Assembly (NCBI RefSeq): GCF_014192225.1
Contig: NZ_JACHXS010000002.1
Coordinates: forward strand, 558,001-622,000
Direction of reading: 5' to 3'
Length of the DNA stretch: 64,000 nucleotides
Source of the DNA: Pseudoduganella umbonata
GTDB lineage: Bacteria > Pseudomonadota > Gammaproteobacteria > Burkholderiales > Burkholderiaceae_D
The notes below the pieces were generated by a model. That model was given only the letters and a program-made list of their open reading frames with translations, searched no databases and was not told the origin of the DNA. Made by a program: the position numbers and the translations under genes. Positions 36,714-46,035 of this stretch are shown piece by piece. The stretch's first letter is position 1, and each line of letters starts with the position of its first letter.

Positions 36714-37259
36714 ATGAGCACACAGCGGCAGATTGCCTTGCTACGGGGCGTCAACGTCGGCCGGGCCAAGCGCATCGCGATGGCGGATCTGCGCACGGTC
36801 CTGGGCGACCTGGGCTTTTCCGGCGTGCGCACCCTGCTCAACAGCGGCAATGCCGTGTTCGACTGCCCGGCGGCCGACGCCACGCGGTCCGCCATGCGCA
36901 TCGAGGAAGCACTGGTGCTCAAGCTCGGCGTGCCGGCCCGCGTGACGGTCCTCGATGCGCCGCAACTGGCCGACATCGTCGCCGCGAACCCCCTGCTGGA
37001 CATGGCCACCGATCCCTCGCGGCTGATGGTGGCGGTGCTCAGCAACCCGGCCGACCGGAGCAAGCTGGAAGCGCTGGCGCACCAGCAATGGCAGCCCGAA
37101 GCATTCGCGCTGGGCCGGTGGGCAGCCTATCTGTGGTGCGTGGACGGCGTGCTGGCCAGCCGCGTCGCCGCCGCGATGGGCAACCTGCTGGGCGATGCCG
37201 TGACCACCCGCAACTGGAGTACCATGACCAAATTGCATTCCCTGGCAATGGAACCTTGA
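36714..37259 (+). CDS. DUF1697 family protein
   Basis: The 181-residue protein starts QRQIALLRGVNVGRAKRIAM, followed by LRTVLGDLGFSGVRTLLNSGNAVF, both characteristic of DUF1697. The C-terminus has TTRNWSTMTKL, the usual end of the family. Function is unknown. The ATG at 36714 follows an AAAGGGGGA purine-rich site. A broken DUF3224 gene starts 5 bases downstream. Confidence 0.88.
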   Translation: MSTQRQIALLRGVNVGRAKRIAMADLRTVLGDLGFSGVRTLLNSGNAVFDCPAADATRSAMRIEEALVLKLGVPARVTVLDAPQLADIVAANPLLDMATDPSRLMVAVLSNPADRSKLEALAHQQWQPEAFALGRWAAYLWCVDGVLASRVAAAMGNLLGDAVTTRNWSTMTKLHSLAMEP

Positions 37260-37263
37260 CTCC

Positions 37264-37472
37264 ATGGAGAAGCGTGTGGCGAAAGCGAGCGGCGAATTCG
37301 CGCGGGCAGCTTCGTGCTGCAACATGCCGGCGTGATGGGCGGCGCGCATGCCGGACTGCGCATCGTCATCGCGCCGGACTCGGGCGCCGGCGAACTGGCC
37401 GGCATCGCCGGCACGCTGGCCATCCGCGTCGAGGACGGCAAGCATTACTACGATCTCGATTACACGCTGTAG
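37264..37472 (+). pseudogene. DUF3224 family gene with a large internal deletion
   Basis: The start ATG gives MEKRVAKASGEF, resembling the N-terminus of DUF3224 proteins. The reading frame then changes and the family's C-terminal part follows: GSFVLQHAGVMGGAHAG, PDSGAGELAGIAGTLAI and EDGKHYYDLDYTL, ending at a TAG at 37470-37472. Roughly 70-80 codons of the middle are missing and the two parts are out of frame. No intact DUF3224 protein can be made from it. Confidence 0.8.
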
Positions 37473-37606
37473 CTTGCGCAGCCGCTGCGGTAGCGTCCCG
37501 TCATCGCTTGCCGCGCCGGTCCCGCTGGCGGCGGCATTCCCGGCCCGGCTGTCGCTGCCTGCAGTTGGGGTAGACTGCGCACTTCGATAGCGAACACGAC
37601 GTTCCC

Positions 37607-38440
37607 ATGAAACATCTCCCACTCGTTGCCGTGCTGGCTGGCGTGCTGCTGGCCGGCTGCGGCGCCATCAAGAAAGACAGCGCGGCCGGCCGCATCACCG
37701 GCATGCAGGAAGCGGCCAATCCCCAGGTGCTGCTGCTGGGCGAAGTGCACGACAATACGCAGGGCCACAAGCTGCGCTTCGACGACCTGAAAAAGCGCGT
37801 CGATGCGGGCTGGCATCCCGTCATCGCCATGGAACAGTTCGATCACGAAGACCAGGCGCTGCTCGATGATGCGGTGAAAGGCTGCGTCGATGCCGGCTGC
37901 GTGATCCGCGTGATGAACAAGAAAGGCTGGGACTGGCAGCAGTACTACCCGGTGATCCAGCTGGCGCTGGACAAGCACCTGCCGGTCGTCGCCGTCAACC
38001 TGTCGCGCGCGAATGCGTCGAAGGTGGTGCGCGACGGCGTGGCATCGAGCTTCGATGCGAAGACGGTGGCCGAGTACCGGCTGAACGAGCCGATCTCGGC
38101 CGACTGGCGCAAGGCGCAGGAGAACGAGATCCGCACCGGCCATTGCAATATGCTGCCGGCCATGATGATCCCGGGCATGGTCGACGCGCAGATGGCGCGC
38201 GACATCTGGATGGCCAAGCTGATCCGCGACCAGCAGCCACGCGACGTGGTGCTCATCGCCGGCAACGGCCACGTGCGCAAGGACATCGGCGTGCCGCGCT
38301 GGCTGAACACCGTCGGCAGCAAGCTGACCGTGAAGGCGGTCGGCTACGTGGAGGGCGGCGGCCAGAAGGAGCTGTTCGACGAAGTGCGGTCGATCCCGGC
38401 CGCCAAGCGCGCCGATCCCTGCGCCAAGTTCAAGAAATAA
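37607..38440 (+). CDS. ChaN-family lipoprotein (haem-binding DUF399 group)
   Basis: The 277-residue protein has a lipoprotein signal peptide with lipobox LLAGC near residue 19. A ChaN-like domain follows: VLLLGEVHDNTQGHKLRFDDL, VIAMEQFDHEDQALLD, and VVLIAGNGHVRKDIGVPRWL. In Campylobacter, ChaN is an iron-regulated lipoprotein that binds haem; the role here is inferred by family. It is an outer- or inner-membrane anchored periplasmic protein. The gene is convergent with udh, with a family B hairpin and a bidirectional terminator between them. Confidence 0.85.
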   Translation: MKHLPLVAVLAGVLLAGCGAIKKDSAAGRITGMQEAANPQVLLLGEVHDNTQGHKLRFDDLKKRVDAGWHPVIAMEQFDHEDQALLDDAVKGCVDAGCVIRVMNKKGWDWQQYYPVIQLALDKHLPVVAVNLSRANASKVVRDGVASSFDAKTVAEYRLNEPISADWRKAQENEIRTGHCNMLPAMMIPGMVDAQMARDIWMAKLIRDQQPRDVVLIAGNGHVRKDIGVPRWLNTVGSKLTVKAVGYVEGGGQKELFDEVRSIPAAKRADPCAKFKK

Positions 38441-38453
38441 AATAGGGACAATA

Positions 38454-38528
38454 AAATAGGGACGGACCGGGACGCCGGACCGCCTGTTTTTAAGGAAATT
38501 TCCTCAAAAACAGGGTCCGTCCCTATTT
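38454..38528. repeat. Repeat family B hairpin (AAATAGGGACGGACC)
   Basis: Perfect 15-bp inverted arms (38454-38468 and 38514-38528) enclose a further stem, CCTGTTTTT/AAAAACAGG, and a 12-bp palindrome, AGGAAATTTCCT, at 38493-38504. A partial extra copy of AAATAGGGAC precedes it at about 38440. It lies between convergent chaN-like and udh genes. Confidence 0.88.
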
Positions 38529-38566
38529 GTTTCGACACCAGAAACGAGGCTGCGGTTTCAGGCAAT

Positions 38567-38594
38567 AAAAAAGGGCGCTCGATGCGCCCTTTTT
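38567..38594. terminator. Bidirectional rho-independent terminator
   Basis: AAAAAAGGGCGC and GCGCCCTTTTT flank a short TCGAT loop. The A-run and T-run make it usable on both strands, for the ChaN-like gene from the left and for udh from the right. Confidence 0.85.
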
Positions 38595-38598
38595 GCGG

Positions 38599-39414
38599 TC
38601 AGTCCTTGTACATCGGCCCGTCGAAGATGAACTTGCCGCCGTGGTAGTTGAACGTGGCGTCGTCGGCTGGCGGATATTCGCCGCTTTCCGGCACGTCGGC
38701 GCGGAACTGTTCCGAGGAGTCCTTCGGCTGGAAGCCCAGGTGGGCGGCCTTGCGGTTGTCCCACCACTGGCGCTTGTTGTTCGAGGCGCCGAACAGGATC
38801 GTGTGGCCCACGCGCGGGGTCAGCAGCGAGACGCGCAGCGCTTCCAGCAGGTCGTCATAGGACAGCCAGGTGCACATCATGCGCGGGTTGTTCACCGACG
38901 GGAACGACGAACCGATGCGCAGGCACACGGTCTCGATGCCGGTGCGGTCGAAGTAGTAGCGCGACAGCTGTTCGCCGAACACCTTCGAGATGCCGTACAT
39001 GCTGTCCGGGCGCGGCGGGTCGTCCGCATCGATCACCTGCGTCTGCGGGTAGAAGCCGATCGCGTGGTTCGACGATGCGAACACGATGCGCTTCACGCCG
39101 TGGCGGTGGGCCGCTTCGTAGATGTTGTACGTGCCCTGGATGTTGGCGAACATGATGTTCTCGAACGTGTTCTCGGTCGAGATGCCGCCGAAATGCAGGA
39201 TGGCGTCGACGCCTTCCACCATTTTCAAAACGGCCTGCTTGTCGGCCAGGTCGGCCTGGAAAATCTCTTCGCCTTCGCCGGCTTCGCCCATGTCCCCGAT
39301 ATCGGACAGGCGGACCACATCCGCCCATGGCTTGATCCGCTCGCGCAGCACTTTACCCAGGCCGCCGGCCGCGCCGGTCAGCAACAGGCGCTTGAAAGGT
39401 TTTTTCGTCGTCAT
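38599..39414 (-). CDS. udh: Uronate dehydrogenase
   Basis: The 271-residue short-chain dehydrogenase oxidises galacturonate or glucuronate with NAD to the aldarolactone. It shows LLLTGAAGGLGKVLRERI (NAD loop), ILHFGGISTENTF, FASSNHAIGFYP, the catalytic YGISK (SMYGISKVFGEQL), and LRIGSSFPSVNNPRM. This sequence pattern is that of Udh rather than a generic NAD epimerase. It lies downstream of garD in the same direction, which fits the oxidative galacturonate route: uronate to aldarate, then dehydration. Confidence 0.9.
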   Translation of the reverse strand: MTTKKPFKRLLLTGAAGGLGKVLRERIKPWADVVRLSDIGDMGEAGEGEEIFQADLADKQAVLKMVEGVDAILHFGGISTENTFENIMFANIQGTYNIYEAAHRHGVKRIVFASSNHAIGFYPQTQVIDADDPPRPDSMYGISKVFGEQLSRYYFDRTGIETVCLRIGSSFPSVNNPRMMCTWLSYDDLLEALRVSLLTPRVGHTILFGASNNKRQWWDNRKAAHLGFQPKDSSEQFRADVPESGEYPPADDATFNYHGGKFIFDGPMYKD

Positions 39415-39463
39415 TGTCGTCTCTTAGTCTCGTACGAAGGTTCGGGAAGGAGCATCCTAACCG

Positions 39464-39485
39464 AATCCGCCGGGGGCGGCGGATT
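39464..39485. terminator. GC-rich hairpin between garD and udh
   Basis: AATCCGCC and GGCGGATT form an 8-bp stem around GGGGGC (39464-39485) in the 128-base gap between the stop of garD and the start of udh. There is no long T-run. It may attenuate udh or simply process the message. Confidence 0.4.
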
Positions 39486-39542
39486 GATCGGAAAGATTCG
39501 CGGCAGCTTGATCGGGTGACCGCGCCGCAGGAGGAAGCAGCG

Positions 39543-41111
39543 TCAGGTCACCGGCGCCGGGTTGAACAGGACGAGGGCATTGTGCAGCTTCCAGTGCTCG
39601 GCCCAGGTCTTCTTGCCGCTCGCGGTATCGAGCAGCAGCTGGAACAGTTCCCAGCCCACGCTTTCGATGGTCGCCTCGCCCGTGGCGATGCGGCCCGCGT
39701 TCACGTCCATCAGGTCGTGCCAGCGGCGCGCCAGGTCGTCGCGCGTGGCCACCTTGATCACCGGGCATTCGGCCAGGCCGTATGGCGTGCCGCGGCCGGT
39801 GGTGAACACGTGCAGGTTCATGCCGGCAGCCAGCTGCAGCGTGCCGCAGATGAAGTCCGATGCCGGGGTGGCGGTATACAGCAGGCCCTTGACGCCCTTC
39901 GTCGTGGCTTTCTCGCCCGGCGACAGCACGCCCGAAATCGGCACGCTGCCCGACTTGACGATCGAGCCCATCGCCTTTTCGACGATGTTCGACAGGCCGC
40001 CTTTCTTGTTGCCCGGCGTGGTGTTGGCGCTGCGGTCGACGCCGCCGCGGGTCAGGTACGCGTCGTACCACGCCATCTCGCGGATCATTTCCTGGGCCAC
40101 CTCGGCATTGACGGCGCGCGAGGTCAGCTGGTCGATCCCGTCGCGCACTTCCGTCACTTCCGAGAACATCACGGTGGCGCCGGCGCGCACCAGCAGGTCG
40201 GTGGCGAAGCCGACGGCCGGGTTGGCGGTCACGCCGGAGAACGCATCGCTGCCGCCGCACTGCACGCCGACCACCAGGTCGGAGGCCGGGCAGGTCACGC
40301 GCTGGCGCCTGTTCAGCACTTCCAGCTGCGCCTCGGCCGTCTGCATGATCGAGTCGACCATCGACATGAAGCCCACGTTGCCGGCGTCCTGCAGGCAGAC
40401 CACCGGCGGCTCGGTCGCCACCGTGTCGTCCTTGCGGCGGATCTGGATCGAGTTGGCCGGGAACAGGCGGGTCGGCTGCAGCTTTTCGCAGCCGAGCGAA
40501 ACCACCATCGCCTGGCCGCCGAAGTTCGGATTCTTGCTGATGTTGTGGATCGTGCGGATCGGGATGTTGGCCCCCGGCGCATCGATCGCCACGCCGCAGC
40601 CATAGGTGTGTTCGAGGCCGACCACGTCGTCCACGTTCGGGTACTTCGGCAGCAGCTCGGCCTTGATGCGCTTGACCGCGAATTCGACGACGCCGGAAAC
40701 GCACTGCACGGTCGTAGTGATGCCGAGGATATTGCGCGTGCCCACCGTGCCGTCTTCATTGCGGTAGCCCTGGAACGTATAGCCTTCCAGCGGTTCCAGC
40801 GGCGGCACCTTGACGGTGGCGATCGGCAGGTTGTCCAGCTCGCGTGCCGGCGGCATCTCCAGCAACTGCTCGGAAACCCAACTGCCTTTCGGAATGTCGC
40901 GCACGGCGCGGCCAATCGAAACGTTGTAGCGCAGCACGCTCTGGCCCTGCGCGATGTCGGCCAGCGCCACCTTGTGGCCTTGCGGCACGGCCTCGACCAG
41001 CGTAAGGCCGTCATCGAAAACGGTGCCCGCCGGCAGGCCGCCATCGTTGACGACGATTGCCACGTTGTCGTTGGCGTGCATGAGGATACGGCGCGGAATG
41101 CTCGCTGTCAT
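39543..41111 (-). CDS. garD: Galactarate dehydratase
   Basis: GarD dehydrates galactarate to 5-keto-4-deoxyglucarate. The 522-residue protein starts with the SAF-like domain ([29 protein letters not shown]). It continues with the UxaA/GarD catalytic region: [53 protein letters not shown] and [15 protein letters not shown]. Full similarity to galactarate dehydratase distinguishes it from altronate dehydratase. It starts divergently from the GntR-type regulator gene, and udh follows. Confidence 0.92.
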   Translation of the reverse strand: MTASIPRRILMHANDNVAIVVNDGGLPAGTVFDDGLTLVEAVPQGHKVALADIAQGQSVLRYNVSIGRAVRDIPKGSWVSEQLLEMPPARELDNLPIATVKVPPLEPLEGYTFQGYRNEDGTVGTRNILGITTTVQCVSGVVEFAVKRIKAELLPKYPNVDDVVGLEHTYGCGVAIDAPGANIPIRTIHNISKNPNFGGQAMVVSLGCEKLQPTRLFPANSIQIRRKDDTVATEPPVVCLQDAGNVGFMSMVDSIMQTAEAQLEVLNRRQRVTCPASDLVVGVQCGGSDAFSGVTANPAVGFATDLLVRAGATVMFSEVTEVRDGIDQLTSRAVNAEVAQEMIREMAWYDAYLTRGGVDRSANTTPGNKKGGLSNIVEKAMGSIVKSGSVPISGVLSPGEKATTKGVKGLLYTATPASDFICGTLQLAAGMNLHVFTTGRGTPYGLAECPVIKVATRDDLARRWHDLMDVNAGRIATGEATIESVGWELFQLLLDTASGKKTWAEHWKLHNALVLFNPAPVT

Positions 41112-41243
41112 GATTCTGTCCTGAGGGGGCCGGCGCCGCATGATCGGCGCTGTTGTAGTTGCGCAACGACCAGACGTACCGGCGAGTTGTCTGATGACTT
41201 CAGTATGACAGATGCCCAAATTTTTGGCTAGTCCACATTGCTC

Positions 41244-41279
41244 ATTTGGTCTGACCGGTTTAGAATGGCCTGACCAAAT
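41244..41279. promoter_or_regulatory. Putative operator pair for the GntR/FadR-type regulator
   Basis: ATTTGGTCTGACCGG (41244-41258) resembles the PdhR/LldR-type palindrome. A second, inverted site, TGGCCTGACCAAAT (41266-41279), lies 7 bases on and 6 bases before the regulator's start. The position between divergent garD and regulator genes fits autoregulation and control of garD-udh. Binding is inferred from pattern. Confidence 0.6.
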
Positions 41280-41285
41280 AAAATA

Positions 41286-41990
41286 ATGAAAAGAAAGATG
41301 CTGAAACGTCCGCCAGCGCTGAACGAGCACTCCGAACCACGACTTTACCGCGTGGTCGCGGACCGCATCGCGCAGTTGATCCGCGACGAAGGCATCGCGC
41401 CGGGAGCGCGCCTGCCGTCCGAGCGCGACCTGGCCACCAAGCTGTCGGTCAGCCGGGCCTCGCTGCGCGAAGCGCTGATCGCCCTGGAGCTGGGCGGCGT
41501 GATCGAAGTGCGTGGCGGCTCGGGTGTCTATGTGTGCGAAGCGGAGCAGGAAGCCAGTCTGCCGGAAGCGGGACCGGGTCCGTTCGAGGTGTTGTCGGCG
41601 CGCCGCCTGATCGAGGCGGAAGTGGCGGCGATCGCGGCCCGCGTGGCCACCGACAATGCGATCGACGCGATCCTCAAGGCGGTCGAGGAGATGGAAGCGC
41701 ACCACGCCAACAAGACGACCAACGAGCAGGCCGACCGCAACTTCCACCTGGCGATCGCCCGCGCCACCGGCAACGGCGCGCTGGTGGGCACGATGGATTA
41801 CCTGTGGAACCAGCGCGGCCGGCTGTGGCACAAGCTGAAGGAGCATTTCCAGACGGAAGAGCTGCGCCAGGAAACGCTGAAGGACCACCGCCGCATCTTC
41901 GAGGCGATCGCGGCGCATGACGCGGCCGCGGCGCGGCGGGCGATGCGCGCGCACCTCGAGCGCGTGACGCGGACGTTCTCGCGCGGCTGA
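41286..41990 (+). CDS. GntR family (FadR subgroup) transcriptional regulator
   Basis: The 234-residue regulator has an N-terminal winged helix ([40 protein letters not shown]) and a C-terminal FCD ligand-binding helical domain ([35 protein letters not shown]). FadR-type FCD proteins often sense carboxylates or sugar acids. It is divergent from garD and next to the pectin genes, so a uronate or aldarate effector is likely. An array of 14-bp repeats follows the stop. Confidence 0.88.
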   Translation: MKRKMLKRPPALNEHSEPRLYRVVADRIAQLIRDEGIAPGARLPSERDLATKLSVSRASLREALIALELGGVIEVRGGSGVYVCEAEQEASLPEAGPGPFEVLSARRLIEAEVAAIAARVATDNAIDAILKAVEEMEAHHANKTTNEQADRNFHLAIARATGNGALVGTMDYLWNQRGRLWHKLKEHFQTEELRQETLKDHRRIFEAIAAHDAAAARRAMRAHLERVTRTFSRG

Positions 41991-42010
41991 GGAAAAACAG
42001 CCAGCAATAG

Positions 42011-42080
42011 GGCTGCAGTAACAAGGCAGCAGTAATAGAGCAGCAGTAATAAAGCGGTAGTAATAAAGCAGCAGAACTGA
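42011..42080. repeat. Five-unit 14-bp tandem repeat (GCAGCAGTAATAA)
   Basis: Units begin at 42011, 42025, 42039, 42053 and 42067. The 429-base gap between the regulator and receptor genes otherwise holds two CAGTACCGGAA copies (about 42089 and 42119) and no convincing gene. Confidence 0.85.
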
Positions 42081-42419
42081 CAACGGGCAGTACCGGAAAA
42101 ACAGCAGCACAAGACTCGCAGTACCGGAACGGCAACAACGAACACAGCAGCGCGGCACCGCATCGAATGGCGCCGCGACAGGAGACAGGATGTATTCGAT
42201 ACCATCAGCGGAACTACCCGCCACGCTTGCCGGCAGCGCGCGCTCGCGCGCAGCACTGCCGCGCCCCTGATCTCGCCATAAAAAAAGTTTATCCACCGTG
42301 TGCGACCCCGGCCTTGGCCTTCGTCGCAGCGGCACCGAGCACGCGAGGTGCTCCATCACCGCCGCCTGCCGCACCATGCAGGCCGGCGCGAACACCATCG
42401 GAAAACCCAGGAGACAAGC

Positions 42420-45125
42420 ATGAACAAGCGCGCAAGTATGCAAACCCGCTTCCAGCAACGGCTGGTACTGACCTCGATCGCACTGGCGGCAATCGCCGTC
42501 GCCAACGGGGCAGCCGCACAGGAAGCCGCGATGCAGCGCATCGAAGTGACGGGTTCCTCGATCAAGCGACTGGCCAATGAAGAAGCGCTGCCGGTCACCA
42601 GCATCAAGGCCGAAGAATTCACCCAGCGCGGCATGACCACGCTGGCAGACGTGATGATGGCGCTGCCGCAATCGGCATCGCTGGCACCGTCGAACGCCGG
42701 CTCCGGCACCAACATCAACCTGCGTGGCCTGGGCGTGAACCGCACGCTGGTGCTGCTGAACGGCCGCCGCCTGGCCAACGAGGCGATTTCCGCCGGCTAT
42801 GCCAACCTGGACGTGATTCCGTTCTCCGCGCTGCAGCGCGTCGAGATCCTGCGCGATGGCGCTTCCTCGCTGTACGGTTCGGACGCCATCGGCGGCGTGG
42901 TCAACTTCATCACGAAGAAGGAATTCGAAGGCGTGCAGGTCACCGGCCAGTACGTGACGCCGGAACGCAAGGGCGGTGGCGACGAGCGCCGCGCCACGCT
43001 GACCTTCGGCAAGGGCAACCTGAACCGCGACGGCTGGTCGGCCTACGCCACCGTCGACTTCCACGACCGTTCGCGCCTGGCCGCGAAGGACCGCGCCGCA
43101 TTCAGTTCCGACGAGCTGCTCGCATCGCTGGGCCGTCCGCGCACGCTGGGCACCGGCGGCTACGCGATGCCGGCCAATTTCACCACCGCCACCAACAAAT
43201 CCGCGCAGAACCCGTACGCCGCCACATGCGCCGAGCCGTATTCGACGATCGGCGCGAAGAACACCTGTACGCTGAACAGCAACGAGTACGGCACCGCGCT
43301 GTACGAGAACGAGCAGCTCAGCTTCTACGCCCGTGCCGCCAAGCAGATCAGCGAAGACCACACCTTCACGGTGGAATACACGCGTGGCCAGTCGCAGATC
43401 ATCGCCGCCCGCAATCCCACCCAGTCGGTGGCCGTCGGCGGCGTAGCGGCACTGCTGCCATTCAGCTCGAAGTGGTACCCGGGCAACAGCGGCGGCGTGC
43501 CCGCGGTGGCTGGCATCAACGGCCAGCCGCTGACGGTGACCTGGTCGGTGGCCGACTATGGCCTGGCCACGCAAAAGGACAAGCAGGTCAACCAGCGCCT
43601 GGCGTTCGTCGACGAAGGCGTGCTGGCGGGCTGGGATTACCGCGCCGGCCTGGTGATCGGCCTGTCCGACCGCGAAAACTTCTACCAGAACGGCTTCTTC
43701 AAGGGCCAGGGTATCCTCGACGGCCTGAAGAGCGGCGCGCTGAACCCGTTCGGCCTGCAGGACCAGGCCGGCCGCGACTACCTGGCATCGATCTCGGTCG
43801 ACGGCATCAAGAACCGCGATTCGCAGACCACGTACAAGGGTATCGACTTCTCGGCCAGCCGCTCGCTGTTCGCGATGGCCGGCGGCGATGCCGCGATCGC
43901 GGTCGGTGCCGACATGAGCCACCAGACCACCCGCGACGACAAGCTGGCGATCCAGAACGAAGTGCAGTACCTGAACAGCACCGCGTCGCATGGCGAAGGC
44001 CAGCGCAACGTGTACGCGCTGTACGCCGAACTGGACCTGCCGGTCACGAGCGCGCTGAACGTCAACCTGGCCGTGCGCGACGACTATTTCAGCGACTTCG
44101 GCAACACCATCAATCCGAAGGTGAGCTTCCGCTGGGAAGCCACCAAGAACGTGATGTTCCGCGGTTCGGCGAACACCGGCTTCCGCGCGCCGACGCTGTT
44201 CGACGCCTACGGCTACCGCCTGCCGGGCGCCACCGGCAAGACCTCCGCGCGCTGGGATGACCCGCTGCAGTGCCCGGGCGGCACGCCGGGCGTGACCGGT
44301 ACCGGCACCGCGCTGCCGGGCCTGGTGTCGTCCGAAGTCTGCAACGTGCAGCTGAACAAGCAGGTCGGCTCGAACGCCAACCTGCAGCCGGAAAAATCGA
44401 AGGGCTTCACGCTGGGCGTGGTGGTGGAACCGACCAAGTCGCTGACGATGTCGTTCGACTACTGGAACATCCGCATGAAGGACATGCTGGCCAACCTGCC
44501 GGAGCAGGTGTACTTCCTCGATCCGGCCAAGTACGCGAACCTGTTCGTGCGTAACGCCGACGGCTCGCTGGCCTACATCAACAACACCACGATGAACCTG
44601 GGCGGCCAGAAGGCGGCCGGTATCGACGTGTCGGCAAGCTACCGCTTCCCGCGCAACGCCTATGGCGACTTCAGGGTGGAGCTGGATGGCACGTACCTGA
44701 CGCAGTTCGACAACCAGCTGTTCCCGGGCGAGGAGTATGTCAGCAACATCGGCCGCTTCGGCAATGCATCGAACGGCACCACGTCGAGCTTCCCGATCAT
44801 CACGTACCGCTGGAAGCACGTGCTGAAGATGTCGTGGGCACTGGGTGACTGGACCGCGCAGGCGACCCAGAACTACAACTCCAAGTACGAAGACCAGAAC
44901 CTGGTGGCGCAGACCTACTGGCGCGACATCAACTCGTACAAGCCGTGGAACCTGACGGTGGGCTACAAGGGCTTCAAGAACACGCAGCTGACGTTCGGCG
45001 TCACCAACGTGTTCGACTCGGCCCCGCCGGTCACGAACCACAGCGGCTACTCGTTCGGCTACCTGTCGAGCGCGGCCAGCCCGATCGGGCGCTCGTACAA
45101 CCTGCGCGCGACTTACACGTTCTAA
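42420..45125 (+). CDS. TonB-dependent outer-membrane receptor
   Basis: The 901-residue precursor has a signal peptide ending ANGAAAQ and a TonB-box-like [13 protein letters not shown]. The plug domain contains [20 protein letters not shown] and [21 protein letters not shown] large beta-barrel ends in the terminal aromatic RATYTF. GGAGA precedes the ATG at 42420. It lies between the galacturonate genes and the pectin enzymes on the same strand as the latter, so pectic oligosaccharides are the likely cargo. The family often carries siderophores or sugars; the substrate is inferred from context. Confidence 0.9.
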   Translation: MNKRASMQTRFQQRLVLTSIALAAIAVANGAAAQEAAMQRIEVTGSSIKRLANEEALPVTSIKAEEFTQRGMTTLADVMMALPQSASLAPSNAGSGTNINLRGLGVNRTLVLLNGRRLANEAISAGYANLDVIPFSALQRVEILRDGASSLYGSDAIGGVVNFITKKEFEGVQVTGQYVTPERKGGGDERRATLTFGKGNLNRDGWSAYATVDFHDRSRLAAKDRAAFSSDELLASLGRPRTLGTGGYAMPANFTTATNKSAQNPYAATCAEPYSTIGAKNTCTLNSNEYGTALYENEQLSFYARAAKQISEDHTFTVEYTRGQSQIIAARNPTQSVAVGGVAALLPFSSKWYPGNSGGVPAVAGINGQPLTVTWSVADYGLATQKDKQVNQRLAFVDEGVLAGWDYRAGLVIGLSDRENFYQNGFFKGQGILDGLKSGALNPFGLQDQAGRDYLASISVDGIKNRDSQTTYKGIDFSASRSLFAMAGGDAAIAVGADMSHQTTRDDKLAIQNEVQYLNSTASHGEGQRNVYALYAELDLPVTSALNVNLAVRDDYFSDFGNTINPKVSFRWEATKNVMFRGSANTGFRAPTLFDAYGYRLPGATGKTSARWDDPLQCPGGTPGVTGTGTALPGLVSSEVCNVQLNKQVGSNANLQPEKSKGFTLGVVVEPTKSLTMSFDYWNIRMKDMLANLPEQVYFLDPAKYANLFVRNADGSLAYINNTTMNLGGQKAAGIDVSASYRFPRNAYGDFRVELDGTYLTQFDNQLFPGEEYVSNIGRFGNASNGTTSSFPIITYRWKHVLKMSWALGDWTAQATQNYNSKYEDQNLVAQTYWRDINSYKPWNLTVGYKGFKNTQLTFGVTNVFDSAPPVTNHSGYSFGYLSSAASPIGRSYNLRATYTF

Positions 45126-45144
45126 GCGGTCAGGCTGGGAAAAT

Positions 45145-45170
45145 AGGGAGCCGTATCGCTGCGGCTCCCT
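45145..45170 (+). terminator. Hairpin after the TonB-dependent receptor gene
   Basis: AGGGAGCCG (45145-45153) and CGGCTCCCT (45162-45170) form a 9-bp perfect stem 20 bases after the stop. The T-run is weak (GTTAG). Confidence 0.55.
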
Positions 45171-45187
45171 GTTAGAAGGAAACATTG

Positions 45188-45246
45188 CCTGAAAAATGGG
45201 GACGTACCGCGTCGGCGGACCGCCCATTTTCCGGGAAACTTTCAGG
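45188..45246. repeat. Repeat family B-like hairpin upstream of the acetylesterase gene
   Basis: CCTGAAA/TTTCAGG and AAAATGGG/CCCATTTT form a nested stem around GGGGACGTACCGCG and GGCGGACCGCC. The GGGACG.ACC and GGACCGCC parts match the element at 38454-38528. It ends 12 bases before the downstream start codon, so it could influence that gene's expression. Confidence 0.75.
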
Positions 45247-45258
45247 AACGGAGCGCAT

Positions 45259-46035
45259 ATGAAACAACGTTTCTTGCTTGGCGCGGTCGGTGCCTTGCTT
45301 TGCCTCGGTGCTGCGCACGCCGCCGACAAGCCGGTACGCTTCATCCTCGTCGGCGATTCGACGATGGCGTCGAACAGCGGCTATGGCGAGGCGTTCTGCG
45401 CGCGCGTGAACCGCGCCCATACCTGCATCAACCTGGCCAAGGGCGGGCGCAGTTCGTCGAGCTTTCGCGCCGAGGGGCGCTGGGATGAAGTGCAGGGCCT
45501 GCTGAAGGGCAGCGCGGCCTACCGCGCCACCTATGTACTGATCCAGTTCGGCCACAACGACCAGCCGGGCAAGCCGGGCCGGTCGACCGACCTGAAGACC
45601 GAATTCCCCGTCAACATGGCGCGCTATGTCGACGAAGTCAAGGCGCTGAACGGCCTGCCGGTGCTGGTCACGCCGCTGACACGCCGCAGTTTCAAGGAAG
45701 GCGTGCTGGAAAACACGCTGGTGCCGTGGGCGGACGCGATCCGCGCCACGGCGAAGGAAAAGCAGGTGCCGTTGCTGGACCTGAATGCCGACAGCTACGC
45801 GGCCGTGCAGGCCATGGGCGAGGCGCAAGCCGATACGTTCGCGGTGGCGCCGAAGCCTGCCTCGGCCCCCGTCGCCACCGGAACGGGCGTCGAGCCGCAG
45901 GGCGCCGCCAAGAGTGCTTTCGACTACACGCACCTTGGTGCCAAGGGAGCGAAATACTTCGCCGCGATGGTCGAGGGCGAACTGAAGACAGCCATCCCGG
46001 CGCTGGCGGCCGAGTTCAAGCCGGAGGGCGAATGA
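45259..46035 (+). CDS. Rhamnogalacturonan acetylesterase (SGNH/GDSL, CE12-like)
   Basis: The 258-residue exported esterase removes acetyl groups from rhamnogalacturonan I or other pectin parts. It has a signal peptide ending GAAHAA, the catalytic serine in [16 protein letters not shown], the Gly block [12 protein letters not shown], the Asn block [11 protein letters not shown], and [10 protein letters not shown] supplying the catalytic Asp and His. An ATG at 45259 with GGAACGGAG before it starts the signal peptide. It overlaps the pectinesterase gene start by 4 bases, so translation is coupled. Confidence 0.88.
   Translation: MKQRFLLGAVGALLCLGAAHAADKPVRFILVGDSTMASNSGYGEAFCARVNRAHTCINLAKGGRSSSSFRAEGRWDEVQGLLKGSAAYRATYVLIQFGHNDQPGKPGRSTDLKTEFPVNMARYVDEVKALNGLPVLVTPLTRRSFKEGVLENTLVPWADAIRATAKEKQVPLLDLNADSYAAVQAMGEAQADTFAVAPKPASAPVATGTGVEPQGAAKSAFDYTHLGAKGAKYFAAMVEGELKTAIPALAAEFKPEGE

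Noticed and set aside
39543..45344. A 1,933-codon open frame on the minus strand
   Set aside because: Only its 3' part (39543-41111) is garD. The rest runs antisense through the regulator and the TonB receptor genes and is a product of high G/C content.
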